Program-made: the position numbers and the translations under genes
Assembly: GCA_003152485.1 (NCBI GenBank)
Contig: PMAE01000055.1
Location: 103,217-154,750, forward strand
Reading direction: 5' to 3'
From: Gemmatimonadota bacterium
GTDB taxonomy: Bacteria > Gemmatimonadota > Gemmatimonadetes > Gemmatimonadales > Gemmatimonadaceae
Length of the DNA: 51,534 nt
In this document: positions 36,401 to 45,670 of the stretch, in pieces
Position numbering within the stretch: the stretch's first letter is position 1
How the letters are laid out: each line of letters starts with the position of its first letter
Notes under the pieces: model-generated
The model's input: the letters and a program-made list of their open reading frames with translations, nothing else
Databases searched by the model: none
Told to the model about the DNA's origin: nothing

Positions 36401-36881
36401 CGTAACCGCGCGGGAGATCGACTTCGCTCGCCGGCCCGCCGTCTTTGGAGACGGTGTAGAGACGTGAGTAGCGGCTGAAACTGCTCCGGCCAGACCGGAA
36501 GAGGATCCTGGAGCCGTCAGGCGTCCAACCAACGGCCTCGTCGCGCCCCGGGTGGTACGTCAGCCGCCGCGGGAGGCCGCCGTTCGCGGCGACGACGTAC
36601 ACGTCAGCGTTGCCGTCATAGTCCCCCGTGAAGGCGATCAATCCACCGTCGGGTGAAAATGCCGGGTCGGTCGCGTTGCCTTCGCCGCCCGTCAGACGGG
36701 TAGCTGATCCGCCCGCCCGCGGCACGGTCCAGATGTCGCCGCCGTAGCTGAACGCCACGAGCGTCCGGCTCACCGTCGGCCGCTGCAGCAGGAGTGGTGC
36801 GGCCGGCGATTGCGCACCGACGTGCGCGCTAGCGATGATGCCGATGATGCCCGCTACGTACCACGGCGCGCGAACACGCAT
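33489..36881 (-). CDS. Tricorn-like S41 peptidase (beta-propeller, PDZ, S41), secreted
   Basis: 1130 aa. Signal peptide 1 to about 23 (ASAHVGAQ). Then a long beta-propeller region of TolB/WD-like repeats (about 35-600; recurring FSPDGGLIAF, WTPDGSRI, WSPDGRSVAY), a PDZ domain (about 790-880, GDYILAVNGVEV) and an S41 tail-specific-protease domain (about 900-1090) with the likely nucleophile S1004 in NEYAGSGGD. In archaeal Tricorn the next residue is Asp; here it is Gly, with D two further on. Function: export-side peptide degradation. Gemmatimonadota-like genomes carry many such proteins. Single gene, facing away from the small membrane-protein gene, 96 bp upstream, on the same strand. Confidence 0.93.
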   Translation of the reverse strand: MRVRAPWYVAGIIGIIASAHVGAQSPAAPLLLQRPTVSRTLVAFSYGGDIWTVPRAGGSATRLTGGEGNATDPAFSPDGGLIAFTGDYDGNADVYVVAANGGLPRRLTYHPGRDEAVGWTPDGSRILFRSGRSSFSRYSRLYTVSKDGGPASEVDLPRGYAGSYSPDGKRLAYMPSDPANEIWKRYRGGQASEIWLASLGDAAIERVPREGSNDARPMWMTGGVYFLSDRNGATTLFKYDTQTKQVTQVVTNHGLDIKSASAGPDVIVYEQVGSLHLFDPATQQSTPIPVTISADLPRVRPHYVPAGDKIVEANLSPTGVRAVFETRGEIITVPADKGDARNLTSTPAVMERDPAWSPDGRSVAYFSDASGEYTLQIVAQSGGVARSIALGDAPSFYYSPQWSPDGKKISYLDKRLQLWYMDVATGKSVKVDADTYELPWRALDPSWSPDSRWIAYSKLLPNHFRAVVLYSLESGKSSQVTDGLSDAGFPVFDRGGEFLYFAASTNAGPTVGWIDMSSFDHPVTRSLYLVMLRNDRPSPLISLSDEEKPDTTAIVAGKRDTTKKSLPASGDSVKRSAARAAPIRVDLAHIDQRIIALPTGDRPWSGLAAGAPGTIFFLETVPRLPDSAQDNAGTRQTAYKWELATRKLTKMVEGVSGFGVDGNVDGDRLPGTFRVSSNGLRMLYRAQGQWTIAPTDGSGKPGDGILRLGGIQLAVDPRAEWQQMYHEAWRIERDFFYDSHHHGLDLNAAERKYQPYLAAVASHNDLRYLLTEAMGELTVGHLFIFGGGDDEGRHPPPSGLLGADYTIDHGHYRIARIYTGESWNPELRAPLDQPGVNIAVGDYILAVNGVEVRPTEDIYKYFEATAGNSVVLRVSTDPSGAGAHEVTVRPIGSEGALRNFAWIEDNRRAVDRLSGGKLGYVYIPNTGGEGYAYFNRYYLAQTAKQGIVLDERFNGGGAIADYMIGVMQRQPLFRMMTRDGEDVTSPTGAIYGPKVMLINEYAGSGGDALPYMFHETKIGTLVGRRTWGGLVGIYDYPSLMDGMGITAPRIAIYTMRGQWEIENHGVAPDVEADLDPAAWRAGHDTQLEKGVSIALDSLAKHPPTVVKRPAFPNYQSGDGVAATGAAGRAP

Positions 36882-36977
36882 TGTCCGACCTCTCGAAGGT
36901 GTGGGCGCGCGCCCGTTTGGGCGTCGGGCGCATCAACGCCCCAAGCTACGACCCAGCCGGTTCTCGGGCTAGCGGGC

Positions 36978-37166
36978 CTAGGCGCCGCCGCCGATCTGCC
37001 GCCGCGCCACGATGAGGCCCACCACAACGCCGATGCCGCCGGCCGCGCCGCTAGTGCCCACAAGATCCACCGCTCGTGCGCCATGGTCACTCGCCCGCAC
37101 GACCGCCGCCAGCAAAAACACGACGAATAACAACGCGATGGGGTAGAGTCTCCGCTCCGACTGCAT
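36978..37166 (-). CDS. Small two-helix membrane protein (62 aa)
   Basis: ATG 37166 with a strong Shine-Dalgarno GGAGG (37171-37175 complement) 4 nt upstream, the clearest in the window, which decides this start over upstream in-frame starts. Product: basic N-terminus MQSERR, helix YPIALLFVVFLLAAVV, short loop, second helix AAGGIGVVVGLIVA, C-terminal RRQIGGGA. No family recognised. It may be cotranscribed with the S41 peptidase downstream. Function unknown. Confidence 0.75.
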   Translation of the reverse strand: MQSERRLYPIALLFVVFLLAAVVRASDHGARAVDLVGTSGAAGGIGVVVGLIVARRQIGGGA

Positions 37167-37170
37167 CGAT

Positions 37171-37175
37171 CCTCC
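37171..37175 (-). promoter_or_regulatory. Shine-Dalgarno of the 62-aa membrane protein
   Basis: GGAGG on the minus strand, 4 nt before the ATG. Most other genes here have no obvious SD, so this one is informative for the start choice. Confidence 0.7.
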
Positions 37176-37414
37176 GTTACACGACGTGGCCGCGAGGCGG
37201 CGACCCGCGGATCCGACCACGAGCTATCCCCGTCGGCCACGCTGGCGCCATCATGCCTCGCGCGTGCGCGCGCGCACTGCGCGCTGAGAGCGTCAAATGC
37301 CTGCCCAATGCCAACCAAATGCTTGCCCTGCGCCCGCCTGAGCACCAAACTCTACCGCTCGCGCGGCCGCGCGGCCACTCGCGGCGCTTGGGTCACCCTC
37401 CTTCACAGGTCTTC

Positions 37415-39199
37415 GTGCGAACTCTCGATCGCGTATTGCTTGTCGCGGCCCTCGCGGCCGCTGGCCCCCTCGCCTGCCGCGTCGCACAGCCGGGGGACGC
37501 CGCAGGGGGCGTAGGGATCGCCGCGGCCGGCGACACGAGTCAGATGTCGCCCGTCGCCCGGTTCGCCAACGTGTATTTCGACTCGCTGTACGCATTCAAT
37601 CCCACCCAGGGCACGGCCGCTGGTTTCCACCAGCATGACACGCTCTTCGAGGATTTCTCCGCCCCCGCCATCACTCGGCGCATCGCGACGTTGACGGCGC
37701 AGATGAGCCATCTCGATTCCCTGCGCGCGCAGCCGTCCACGCCCGACGATTCCATCGATGCCGCGTTGCTCAACGGCGCGATCCGCGCCGAGTTGCTCGA
37801 CAAACAGCGTGTCCAGAACTGGCGCAAGAACCCGATTCTCTACGTGGCGCAGCCCGGCAACTCCGTGGACTTGCTCATGAAGCGCAACTTCGCGCCCCCT
37901 GCGACCCGCCTGCGCGCGGTGATTGCCCGGCTCCGCGCCGCGCCCGCGATGCTCGACGCGATGCGCACCAACGTGGACAACCCGCCCGCCGAATTCACGG
38001 CGCTCGCGATTCGTGTCGCCGGCGGCTCGGTCGGATTCTTCCGCGGCGTGGTCGCGGATTGGGCCACGGCGGCCGCCGGGAGCGACACCGCGACGCTGCG
38101 CGCGTTCAGGGTCGCCAATGATTCGCTTGCCACCGCGATGCAAGCGGCCACGGATTGGCTCACGCACGACGTCGCGCCACGCTCTCACGGCACGTTCGCG
38201 ATCGGGGCCAAGAATTTCGGCGATGAGCTCCGCTTCACCGAGATGATCGACATTCCGCTGGATCGGTTGCTCGCCATCGGGGAGGCGAATCTGGCCAAGG
38301 ATCGCGCGGCGTTCATCGCCACCGCGAAGCTCGTCGCGCCAGGCAAGTCCGCACGAGACGCGCTGTCCTCGCTCGAAACGGACCATCCAACGGCCGAGAC
38401 GCTCGTCGCGTCGGCCCGCGCGACGGTCGCCGGCGCTCGGCAGTTCCTGGTCGATCACGCGATCGTCGATATCCCCTCGCCGGCCCTCCCGGACGTCGAG
38501 GAAACGCCACCCTACGCGCGGGTCGGGTCCTTCGCATCGATGGATTCACCCGGGGCGTTCGATACGACGACCACGGAAGCGTTTTACTACGTGACGCCCC
38601 CGGAGAAGACCTGGACCGCGCAGCATGTGGACCAGCATCTCCGGGTGTTCAACCGCTCGGCGATGAACATCATCACGGTCCACGAGGTGTTCCCCGGCCA
38701 CTTCCTGCAGTTCGTGTACGCGAAGCAGTTCCCGACCAAGACGCGGAAGCTGCTCTCCGCGGCGTCGAATTCCGAGGGCTGGGCGCACTACGGCGAACAG
38801 ATGATGGTCGAGCAAGGGTTCGGGAACGGTGATCCCAAGACCCGGCTCGCCCAACTCGAGGAAGCGTTGCTGCGCGACTGCCGGTTCGTGGTCGGCATGA
38901 AGGAACACACGCAGGGCCTCTCCGTCGCCCAGGGCGCCAAGCAGTATTTCGTGGATCAGTGCTTTCAACAGCCGGCGAATGGCTACGAAGAGGCACGCCG
39001 CGGCACGTATGATCCGACGTATCTCTACTATACGGTCGGCAAGCTCGCGATCTACAAGCTCCGCGATGACTATCAGCGCTATAAGGGCAAGGATTACTCG
39101 CTCCGCGAGTTCCACGACCAGTTCGTCAAACAGGGCGCGATCCCCATCAAGATCATGCGTCGGATTCTGATCCCCGGCGACACCGCGTCGATCTATTGA
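37415..39199 (+). CDS. DUF885 lipoprotein, putative zinc peptidase
   Basis: 594 aa from GTG 37415. That start gives a textbook lipoprotein signal: MRTLDRVLLVAALAAAGPLAC with lipobox Cys21. The longer open frame to 37076 is Arg/Pro-rich and rejected. Seen: metalloprotease-like HEVFPGH (H423, E424, H429) and SEGWAHYGEQMM, the two hallmark motifs of DUF885. Predicted to be anchored in the outer or inner membrane, facing the periplasm. The 248 bp upstream (37167-37414) hold the divergent promoters only. Substrate unknown. Confidence 0.92.
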   Translation: MRTLDRVLLVAALAAAGPLACRVAQPGDAAGGVGIAAAGDTSQMSPVARFANVYFDSLYAFNPTQGTAAGFHQHDTLFEDFSAPAITRRIATLTAQMSHLDSLRAQPSTPDDSIDAALLNGAIRAELLDKQRVQNWRKNPILYVAQPGNSVDLLMKRNFAPPATRLRAVIARLRAAPAMLDAMRTNVDNPPAEFTALAIRVAGGSVGFFRGVVADWATAAAGSDTATLRAFRVANDSLATAMQAATDWLTHDVAPRSHGTFAIGAKNFGDELRFTEMIDIPLDRLLAIGEANLAKDRAAFIATAKLVAPGKSARDALSSLETDHPTAETLVASARATVAGARQFLVDHAIVDIPSPALPDVEETPPYARVGSFASMDSPGAFDTTTTEAFYYVTPPEKTWTAQHVDQHLRVFNRSAMNIITVHEVFPGHFLQFVYAKQFPTKTRKLLSAASNSEGWAHYGEQMMVEQGFGNGDPKTRLAQLEEALLRDCRFVVGMKEHTQGLSVAQGAKQYFVDQCFQQPANGYEEARRGTYDPTYLYYTVGKLAIYKLRDDYQRYKGKDYSLREFHDQFVKQGAIPIKIMRRILIPGDTASIY

Positions 39200-39283
39200 T
39201 CCCGTCGATCGAGCTGCTCGTGCGAGAGATCGAGGTGCTCCCAATCGCAACCGGGCACCGCCGCCGAACGGCGGTAACGGCGG

Positions 39284-39332
39284 CCGGTCGCAGGCTACCG
39301 GTCGCGGGCTACCGGTCGCAGGCTACTGGTCG
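39284..39332. repeat. 14-bp tandem repeat between DUF885 and the CocE-type gene
   Basis: Units CCGGTCGCAGGCTA (39284-39297), CCGGTCGCGGGCTA (39298-39311), CCGGTCGCAGGCTA (39312-39325) plus CTGGTCG. The third copy contains the stop codon of the minus-strand CocE-type gene. Just before it, CCGCCGAACGGCGG forms a small palindrome. Confidence 0.9.
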
Positions 39333-41197
39333 TTCTCGACCGACAGCTGCACGTACGATGCGGACGCCGGTGAGCGGAACACCCGTTGCCGCGCCGACTG
39401 GAAGTCGGCGTCCGTCGCTTCGAAGATGTTCGATACGAACTTCTGCGGGTTGCGGTCGATGATCGGGAACCACGTACTCTGCACCTGGACCATGATCCGG
39501 TGCCCGGCCTTAAACCGGTAGTCCTGCGTGTGGAGGTCCACCGTGTACTCATCCACGTGATTGGGCACCGCGGCCCGCGGCTCCGTATACCCTTCCCGAA
39601 ATCGGCCGCGTAAGACGTCGTTCGCCACCATCAGCTCATATCCGCCGAGTGTCGGGTCGGGGTCGTACTGCTCGGGATAGACGTCGATCAGCTTCACAAT
39701 CCAGTCGCTATCCGTCCCCGACGTCGATGCGAAGAGGTGTGCCGCGATGCCGCCCGCGACGACGACATCCTTCGTCAGTGGCTCCGTCTCCCAGCTCAAG
39801 ACATCGGCGCGCCCGTCGGCGAGTCGCTGGTCTTCGACGAGCCACGTCGGCCACCCGGAGCCGCCGGGCTGGTAGGTGGGCGGGATCGGGCGGTGGCGGT
39901 AGGGGACGGGATGCGCGGGATCGGACACGTACGCGTCGAACGCGCTGTCCCCCGCCCCCTCCGCGCCCGAGGGTGGGTCGAACGACAGGCGATGTCCCGC
40001 ACGGACGTAGAGCTTCCGGGGCGTGACGCGCGATTTCGGCGGCCAACTATCCCACTTCCGCCATGTGTTGGCGCCGCCCTCGAACGTCAACGCTTCGGGC
40101 TCGTCGAGTGTCCCCTTGTCGTGGAGAAAGAAGGCGAACCATGGCGCCAGCACGTGCTGGCGGAAGTACTGCGATGTCGGACTGCCGAAATCGATCGCCC
40201 CGAGCTTCTGCCCCTCGGGCGCCATCCAGCCGCCATGATTCCACGGTCCGACGACGAGGTAGTTGTGGTGGTCGGTATCGTGCCGTTCCAGCGCCTCGTA
40301 GATCGTGACCGGACCGTAGAAGTCCTCCTGATCCCACCATCCCGCGACGGACAACGTCGGAATGGTCACGCGATCCATGTAGGGCGTCGCGGCCTGCCGT
40401 TGCCAGAACTGATCGTAGTTGGGGTGGGCGACGAAGTCGTTCCACGTCGGGATCGCGCCGTGGAGGTACCGCGCGTTGACGTTCGACAGTGCGCCGAGCC
40501 GGAGGTACCACTGGAATGTGTCGTAGCGGTCGAACGCAAACGATGCTTGCTCTTTGTTGGTCTCCATCCGCGTGGCGTATTCGAGACCGTAACTCAGCCG
40601 AAACGCGCCATTGTGATGGAAGTCGTCGCCCAGGTACATGTCGGCCGGCGACGCCTGTGGGGACACGGCCTTGAGCGCCGGATGCGGATCCAACATCGCC
40701 ATTACCGTCAGCCATCCCGGGTACGAGACGCCGTACATGCCGACGCGGCTGTTGTTGCCGGGCACGTGCTTGACCAGCCAGTCGATCGTGTCGTACGCGT
40801 CCGTGCTCTCGTCGACCGCATGCGCGTCGCCCCGGTCGCGCGGGGGCCGCATCATCACGAATTGCCCCTCGGACTTGTACCGCCCACGGATGTCCTGAAA
40901 CGCGAAGATGTAGCCGTCGGCCTCCAGCTCGACGAGCGAGCTCCGCAATGCGGTAGCCGCGCCCACGATGCCGTACGGCGTGCGCAGGAACAAGATGGGG
41001 AGGGCCGCATGGGGACTGGTCGGGACGTAGACGGCGGTGTGGAGGTGCACCCCGTCCCGCATCGGGATCTCGATCTCGGTCTTCGAGAATCCGGGCGGCG
41101 GCACATCCGTAGCCTGCGCGACAACCACCCGCGCCCACGCGGCCGATGATAGCCCCCAGACGAGCAGCGTGGCGACTGTACCGCAAACGTTTCGCAT
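39323..41197 (-). CDS. CocE/alpha-amino acid ester hydrolase (X-Pro dipeptidyl-peptidase family)
   Basis: Secreted serine alpha/beta-hydrolase cleaving alpha-amino esters, or acylating beta-lactam nuclei in characterised relatives. 624 aa, signal peptide about 1-28 (ARVVVAQA). Seen: nucleophile S158 in GVSYPGW, D289 in AGWWDQED, H321 in GPWNHGGW, and the carboxylate-cluster segment DVYPEQYDPDP typical of AEH. A C-terminal jelly-roll domain ends at VQLSVENDQ. It stands downstream of a serine-hydrolase/beta-lactamase-fold gene on the same strand, 215 bp apart. Real substrates are probably peptides or esters; that is not shown. Confidence 0.93.
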   Translation of the reverse strand: MRNVCGTVATLLVWGLSSAAWARVVVAQATDVPPPGFSKTEIEIPMRDGVHLHTAVYVPTSPHAALPILFLRTPYGIVGAATALRSSLVELEADGYIFAFQDIRGRYKSEGQFVMMRPPRDRGDAHAVDESTDAYDTIDWLVKHVPGNNSRVGMYGVSYPGWLTVMAMLDPHPALKAVSPQASPADMYLGDDFHHNGAFRLSYGLEYATRMETNKEQASFAFDRYDTFQWYLRLGALSNVNARYLHGAIPTWNDFVAHPNYDQFWQRQAATPYMDRVTIPTLSVAGWWDQEDFYGPVTIYEALERHDTDHHNYLVVGPWNHGGWMAPEGQKLGAIDFGSPTSQYFRQHVLAPWFAFFLHDKGTLDEPEALTFEGGANTWRKWDSWPPKSRVTPRKLYVRAGHRLSFDPPSGAEGAGDSAFDAYVSDPAHPVPYRHRPIPPTYQPGGSGWPTWLVEDQRLADGRADVLSWETEPLTKDVVVAGGIAAHLFASTSGTDSDWIVKLIDVYPEQYDPDPTLGGYELMVANDVLRGRFREGYTEPRAAVPNHVDEYTVDLHTQDYRFKAGHRIMVQVQSTWFPIIDRNPQKFVSNIFEATDADFQSARQRVFRSPASASYVQLSVENDQ

Positions 41198-41329
41198 GCC
41201 CGACGAATTTACGCCCCCGCCCCCGCGCGAGCCAGGATCTCAATCGAGAGTCCCACATTCCGCCCACCCGCCTCTCTCCCGTCCCCTCGCTACTCCCCAC
41301 TCTCCTCGTCTTCGTCCGTCCAATCGCTG

Positions 41330-41410
41330 TTGTCTACTTTCTACTTTCTACTCTCGCCCTTTGCTTTTTTCTGTTGTCGCCTCTCGCCTCTCGCCTTTTT
41401 CTTGTACTTG
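41330..41410. repeat. Polypyrimidine short-word array D
   Basis: About 80 bp, C/T-rich on the + strand: CTACTTTCTACTTTCTACTC then CCTCTCGCCTCTCGCCTTTT-type words. It lies 3' of the serine-hydrolase stop. On the minus strand it matches array A closely (GGGCGARAGTAGAAAGT). Confidence 0.8.
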
Positions 41411-41412
41411 TT

Positions 41413-42888
41413 TTAGCTCGGACAACTCGCCCCCGCCCTCGCCGGCACGACCAAATACTGCTCCAACTTCCCGTCCGCCATCTGATACGTGGACACGGTG
41501 ACTGCATGCCCCGCGAAGACGGCCGTGAAGCCCCGGAAGACCATGCCGCCCCGCTCGTCCCGTGCGACCTGGCAGAACTGACGCGGCGCGCCGAATGGCG
41601 CGAGGCTCGACGCGTAGTCGTGGATCGCTTCGTCGGTGAAGTAGGCGTTGGCATTGTCGGTGAAGAGCGCCCGCTGCAAGCGGCCCTGTTGCAGCTCGGT
41701 CAGGATGGTGCGCGCGCTGGCCGCGACCCGGTCGTCGCCTGGCACCATTTGAGTGGACCCCGCCGGCGCGAGGCGACGCGCCACGAATTGGCCGATCTGG
41801 CTGGCGGCATTGTTCGCATCCTGATTGGTCAGCACGACCACGGCCGCGCGCTCGTCCGGTAGGACGATGTTCTCGGAGGTAAACCCCGAGACTTCTCCGC
41901 TGTGCTCCCACACGCGATGGCCGCCCTCGTGCCCGACGACGATGCCAAGCGCGTACTGCGTGTCGCCGCCGTTCTTCAGTTTGACTTCGGCCGTGAGCGT
42001 GTCGTACCACGCAGGGCTCAGGAGCCGACGGTCGATGATGCTGATGTCCCACTGGGCGAGATCGGTCGCCGTCATCGCGAGCTCCCCGGCCGCGAATAGC
42101 CATCCCGCTGCCTCCTTGGGAGCCGGGCGGGGCGGACCCATCGCGTGACGGTAATACCCGATCGCATCCGTTTCGCCCAGCCGGCTCGCGTTGACATCCG
42201 CGATGCTCTGCATCCCCAGCGGCGCGAAGATCCGCGTTTGCAGAAATTGCATCAACGGCATCCCGGCGAGTTTCTCGATGATCCGGCCCGCGATCACGTA
42301 GTTCGTGTTGCTGTACTGCCACTGCGTGCCGGGATCGAAGTCCAGCGGCTTCTTCGCCCACCCGGTTATGATCTGGTCGGCGGTCGTCGGTATCAGCATC
42401 GACGGCATCACGTAATCTTGCGGCCAATAATCCTGGTAGCCCGACGTGTGGGAGAGGAGCTCGCGCACTGTCACCTCGTCCCCCCGCGTCAACCCGGGAA
42501 CGTACCGCGAGACCGGATCGCTCAGCGAGAGCTTCCCCTCTTGCGCCAGTAGCAAGACGGCCGCCGCCGTGAATTGCTTGCTCACCGAGCCGACCGCGTA
42601 CCGCATGTCGGGCTGCGCGGCCGCCGGCGGCGCGAGACGCGCCGATCCATACGCCTGGCGGTACACGATCCGCCCCCCCGCCACGACCGCGACCGACGCG
42701 CTCGGCGCCCCGTTCGCCGCCAGGATCGACCGCGCCGCGGAATCGATCGCCGCGCGAGTGGCCGCCGAAAGCACGGTGTCCGACGGCGTCTGTCCCACCA
42801 CGATGACCGGAACCACCGTCGCCGCGATCACGGTGACCGACCAGCGCCGGACCGTCAGGCGCGCGAATCTACGGGCGAGCGGACGCAT
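41413..42888 (-). CDS. Serine hydrolase, class C beta-lactamase/DD-peptidase fold
   Basis: Secreted penicillin-binding-protein-like hydrolase. 491 aa from ATG 42888; an upstream start at 42981 is possible but would precede a signal peptide in an odd way. Signal peptide: basic RPLARRFARLTVRRW then a hydrophobic stretch to VVGQ. Seen: S101-V-S-K104 catalytic tetrad, QYSNTNY (Y-x-N) and HSGEVSGF (HxG). The C-terminal third is an extra domain, as in AmpH/esterase-type members. Activity could be D,D-peptidase, esterase or D-aminopeptidase; beta-lactamase activity is not implied. Confidence 0.92.
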   Translation of the reverse strand: MRPLARRFARLTVRRWSVTVIAATVVPVIVVGQTPSDTVLSAATRAAIDSAARSILAANGAPSASVAVVAGGRIVYRQAYGSARLAPPAAAQPDMRYAVGSVSKQFTAAAVLLLAQEGKLSLSDPVSRYVPGLTRGDEVTVRELLSHTSGYQDYWPQDYVMPSMLIPTTADQIITGWAKKPLDFDPGTQWQYSNTNYVIAGRIIEKLAGMPLMQFLQTRIFAPLGMQSIADVNASRLGETDAIGYYRHAMGPPRPAPKEAAGWLFAAGELAMTATDLAQWDISIIDRRLLSPAWYDTLTAEVKLKNGGDTQYALGIVVGHEGGHRVWEHSGEVSGFTSENIVLPDERAAVVVLTNQDANNAASQIGQFVARRLAPAGSTQMVPGDDRVAASARTILTELQQGRLQRALFTDNANAYFTDEAIHDYASSLAPFGAPRQFCQVARDERGGMVFRGFTAVFAGHAVTVSTYQMADGKLEQYLVVPARAGASCPS

Positions 42889-42994
42889 GGCGGACGAAGT
42901 TACGCGGGCGGCCCCCACTCGAGCCAGCACCGCGCGCGCGATAACGCATCGGCGCAGAGGCGATCCCTCTCCCCGAATCACGATCCACGCTCCG

Positions 42995-44436
42995 TCAAAC
43001 CGACCGCCGTTTCCACCACCCCGCCCGCCAGAGCGCCAACATGCCGAGCCCGCGGCCGGCCGCGGTCACGGAGATCACCGTCCAGATCCCCGTGGTTCCC
43101 CACCGCGCGGCCGCCCACGCCGCGAGCGGGATCCGCAACGCGCTGATCGTGGTCGACATGATCATCGGCGGCACCGTGTCGCCGGCCCCGCCCAACGCGC
43201 CTTCGAGTACGATCTCCGCGGCCGTGAACAGCTGCGCGAGCGCCGCGATGCGGAGATAATGCGCCGTCTCCTGGATCACGGCCGGGTCGGAGGTAAAGAT
43301 CCCCGCCATGCGCGCGGGCATTACGAGCTCGATCGTCACCGCGACCAGCGAGACAAGGGTGCCGTAGCCGACGGTGATCCAGCCCGCGCGCGCCGCGCGC
43401 GCCGATTGGCCCGCACCGAGGTTCTGCCCCACAATGGCCGCCGCGGCTGCGCCGAAGCCGACGCCCACCATGTACATCCAGCTCTCGACGCGGAATCCGA
43501 GTCCCATCGCCGCGAGGGCCGGTGTTCCGAACCGCGCCACGGTCCGAGTGACCGCGACGTAGATCGCGCTGAAGAGGACGCCGGTGACGGCGGTCGGCAG
43601 CCCGACCCGCGTGATGGCTCCGAGCGAGGCCCACCGCAGGGGCGCGGGACGCACCATGCGGCGACGCACGAGCAGGACGGTCCCGAGCACGAACGCGCCC
43701 CCGCGCGTGGCGATCGTCGCGACGGCGGCACCGGTGATGCCGAGCGCCGGCATCCCGAACAGCCCGAGGATGAGGACCGGATCCAGGACCAGTGTCAGCA
43801 CGACCGATGACCCGAGGATCAACATCGGGGTCCGCGTGTCCCCCGACGCACGGAACGCCGCATCGACTGCGAAAAATCCGAAGATCAGCGGCATGCCCAT
43901 GAGATAGGTGCCGAGGTAGCGCGCCCCGAGCGCTTGCACGTTGGGCGGATTGTGGAGCGCGCTGAGGAGCGCGGGCAGGAGCAGCACGCCGCTCACGGCC
44001 ACCACACTCCCCAGCCCGACGGCGTAGAGGATCGCCTCGCCCACCACACGCGCGGCTTCCTCCGGTCGACCCTCTCCATGCCGGCGGGCCGCGACGGCGG
44101 TGAGTCCGATGCCCACCATCTCCGCGATCGACACCGCGAGCCAGATCCAGAACAGTGAGGTGGCCACGGCCGCCAACGCCGCCGAGCCAAGCCGCGTACC
44201 AACCCAGAACGCGTCCGCCGATGCGAACACGATCATCAGCAAATTGGACGCGACGGCCGGGGCGCCGACGCGCCAGATGACGCGCGTGAGTGGGTCCCGC
44301 ACGACGCCCGAGATGGCCTGGCTCCCCGTGACCGCGACGGAAACGCCACCGTCGTAGGTATCGAACGGCAACGCGGCCGCCGGAGGGTGCTCCAGCGGCC
44401 GCGCGGTCACGCTCGGCTCCCGCGCCCGCCCGCGAG

Positions 44437-44440
<4 letters not shown>
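42995..44440 (-). CDS. MATE-family efflux transporter
   Basis: Inner-membrane multidrug/toxin extrusion antiporter. 481 aa from GTG 44440 (GTGA overlap with mrp). Twelve hydrophobic helices after about 45 N-terminal residues of polar, low-complexity sequence, with two homologous halves. Signature segments: LTRVIWRVGAPAVASNLL, AFRASGDTRTPM and GALGGAGDTVPPM. The overlap with mrp suggests operon membership with the Fe-S genes nfu and mrp, although no functional link is known. The long frame 42978-44555 on the same strand is a shadow. Confidence 0.94.
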
Positions 44441-45303
<863 letters not shown>

Positions 45304-45348
45304 GTCTATCCCACGATGGTGTGTGGCGCCCGCATACGGGCCCGGCGG

Positions 45349-45612
45349 CTACTGGCCACCACTCTCCGTACGCACCATGTGAATTTCGGGGACGCGCAAC
45401 TTGAGATGGGCCTCGATACCCTGCATGAGCGCCGAGACGGGCATGTCACAGTCCGGGCACCCGCCGTCCATCCGGAGCACCGCGACCCCGGTCTGCACGT
45501 CGAAACGGACCAATTCGATCGACTCCGGCTGAGTCACGCGCAACAGTGGCCGAAGCCCGACGATCGCTTCGCGGATCCGACTCTCGAGCACCAACTGCTT
45601 GGGCGCACCCAT
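45349..45612 (-). CDS. Nfu/NifU C-terminal-domain Fe-S scaffold protein
   Basis: 87 aa, a single Nfu domain: helix-rich N-terminus, then the cluster-binding C52-x2-C55 in GGCPDCDMPVSALMQGIEA and an LKLRVPEI segment. Binds a [4Fe-4S] cluster as a dimer in relatives. ATG 45612. The consensus second half (CxxCxxS-xxTLKxGIE) is kept, with Pro-Val before Ser. It precedes mrp by 45 bp. Confidence 0.92.
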   Translation of the reverse strand: MGAPKQLVLESRIREAIVGLRPLLRVTQPESIELVRFDVQTGVAVLRMDGGCPDCDMPVSALMQGIEAHLKLRVPEIHMVRTESGGQ

Positions 45613-45670
45613 ATCGGAAAGTTAGGCCCCGCGCATGGACCGTGGCAGGGACTGCGCGGCCGCGAGCCGG

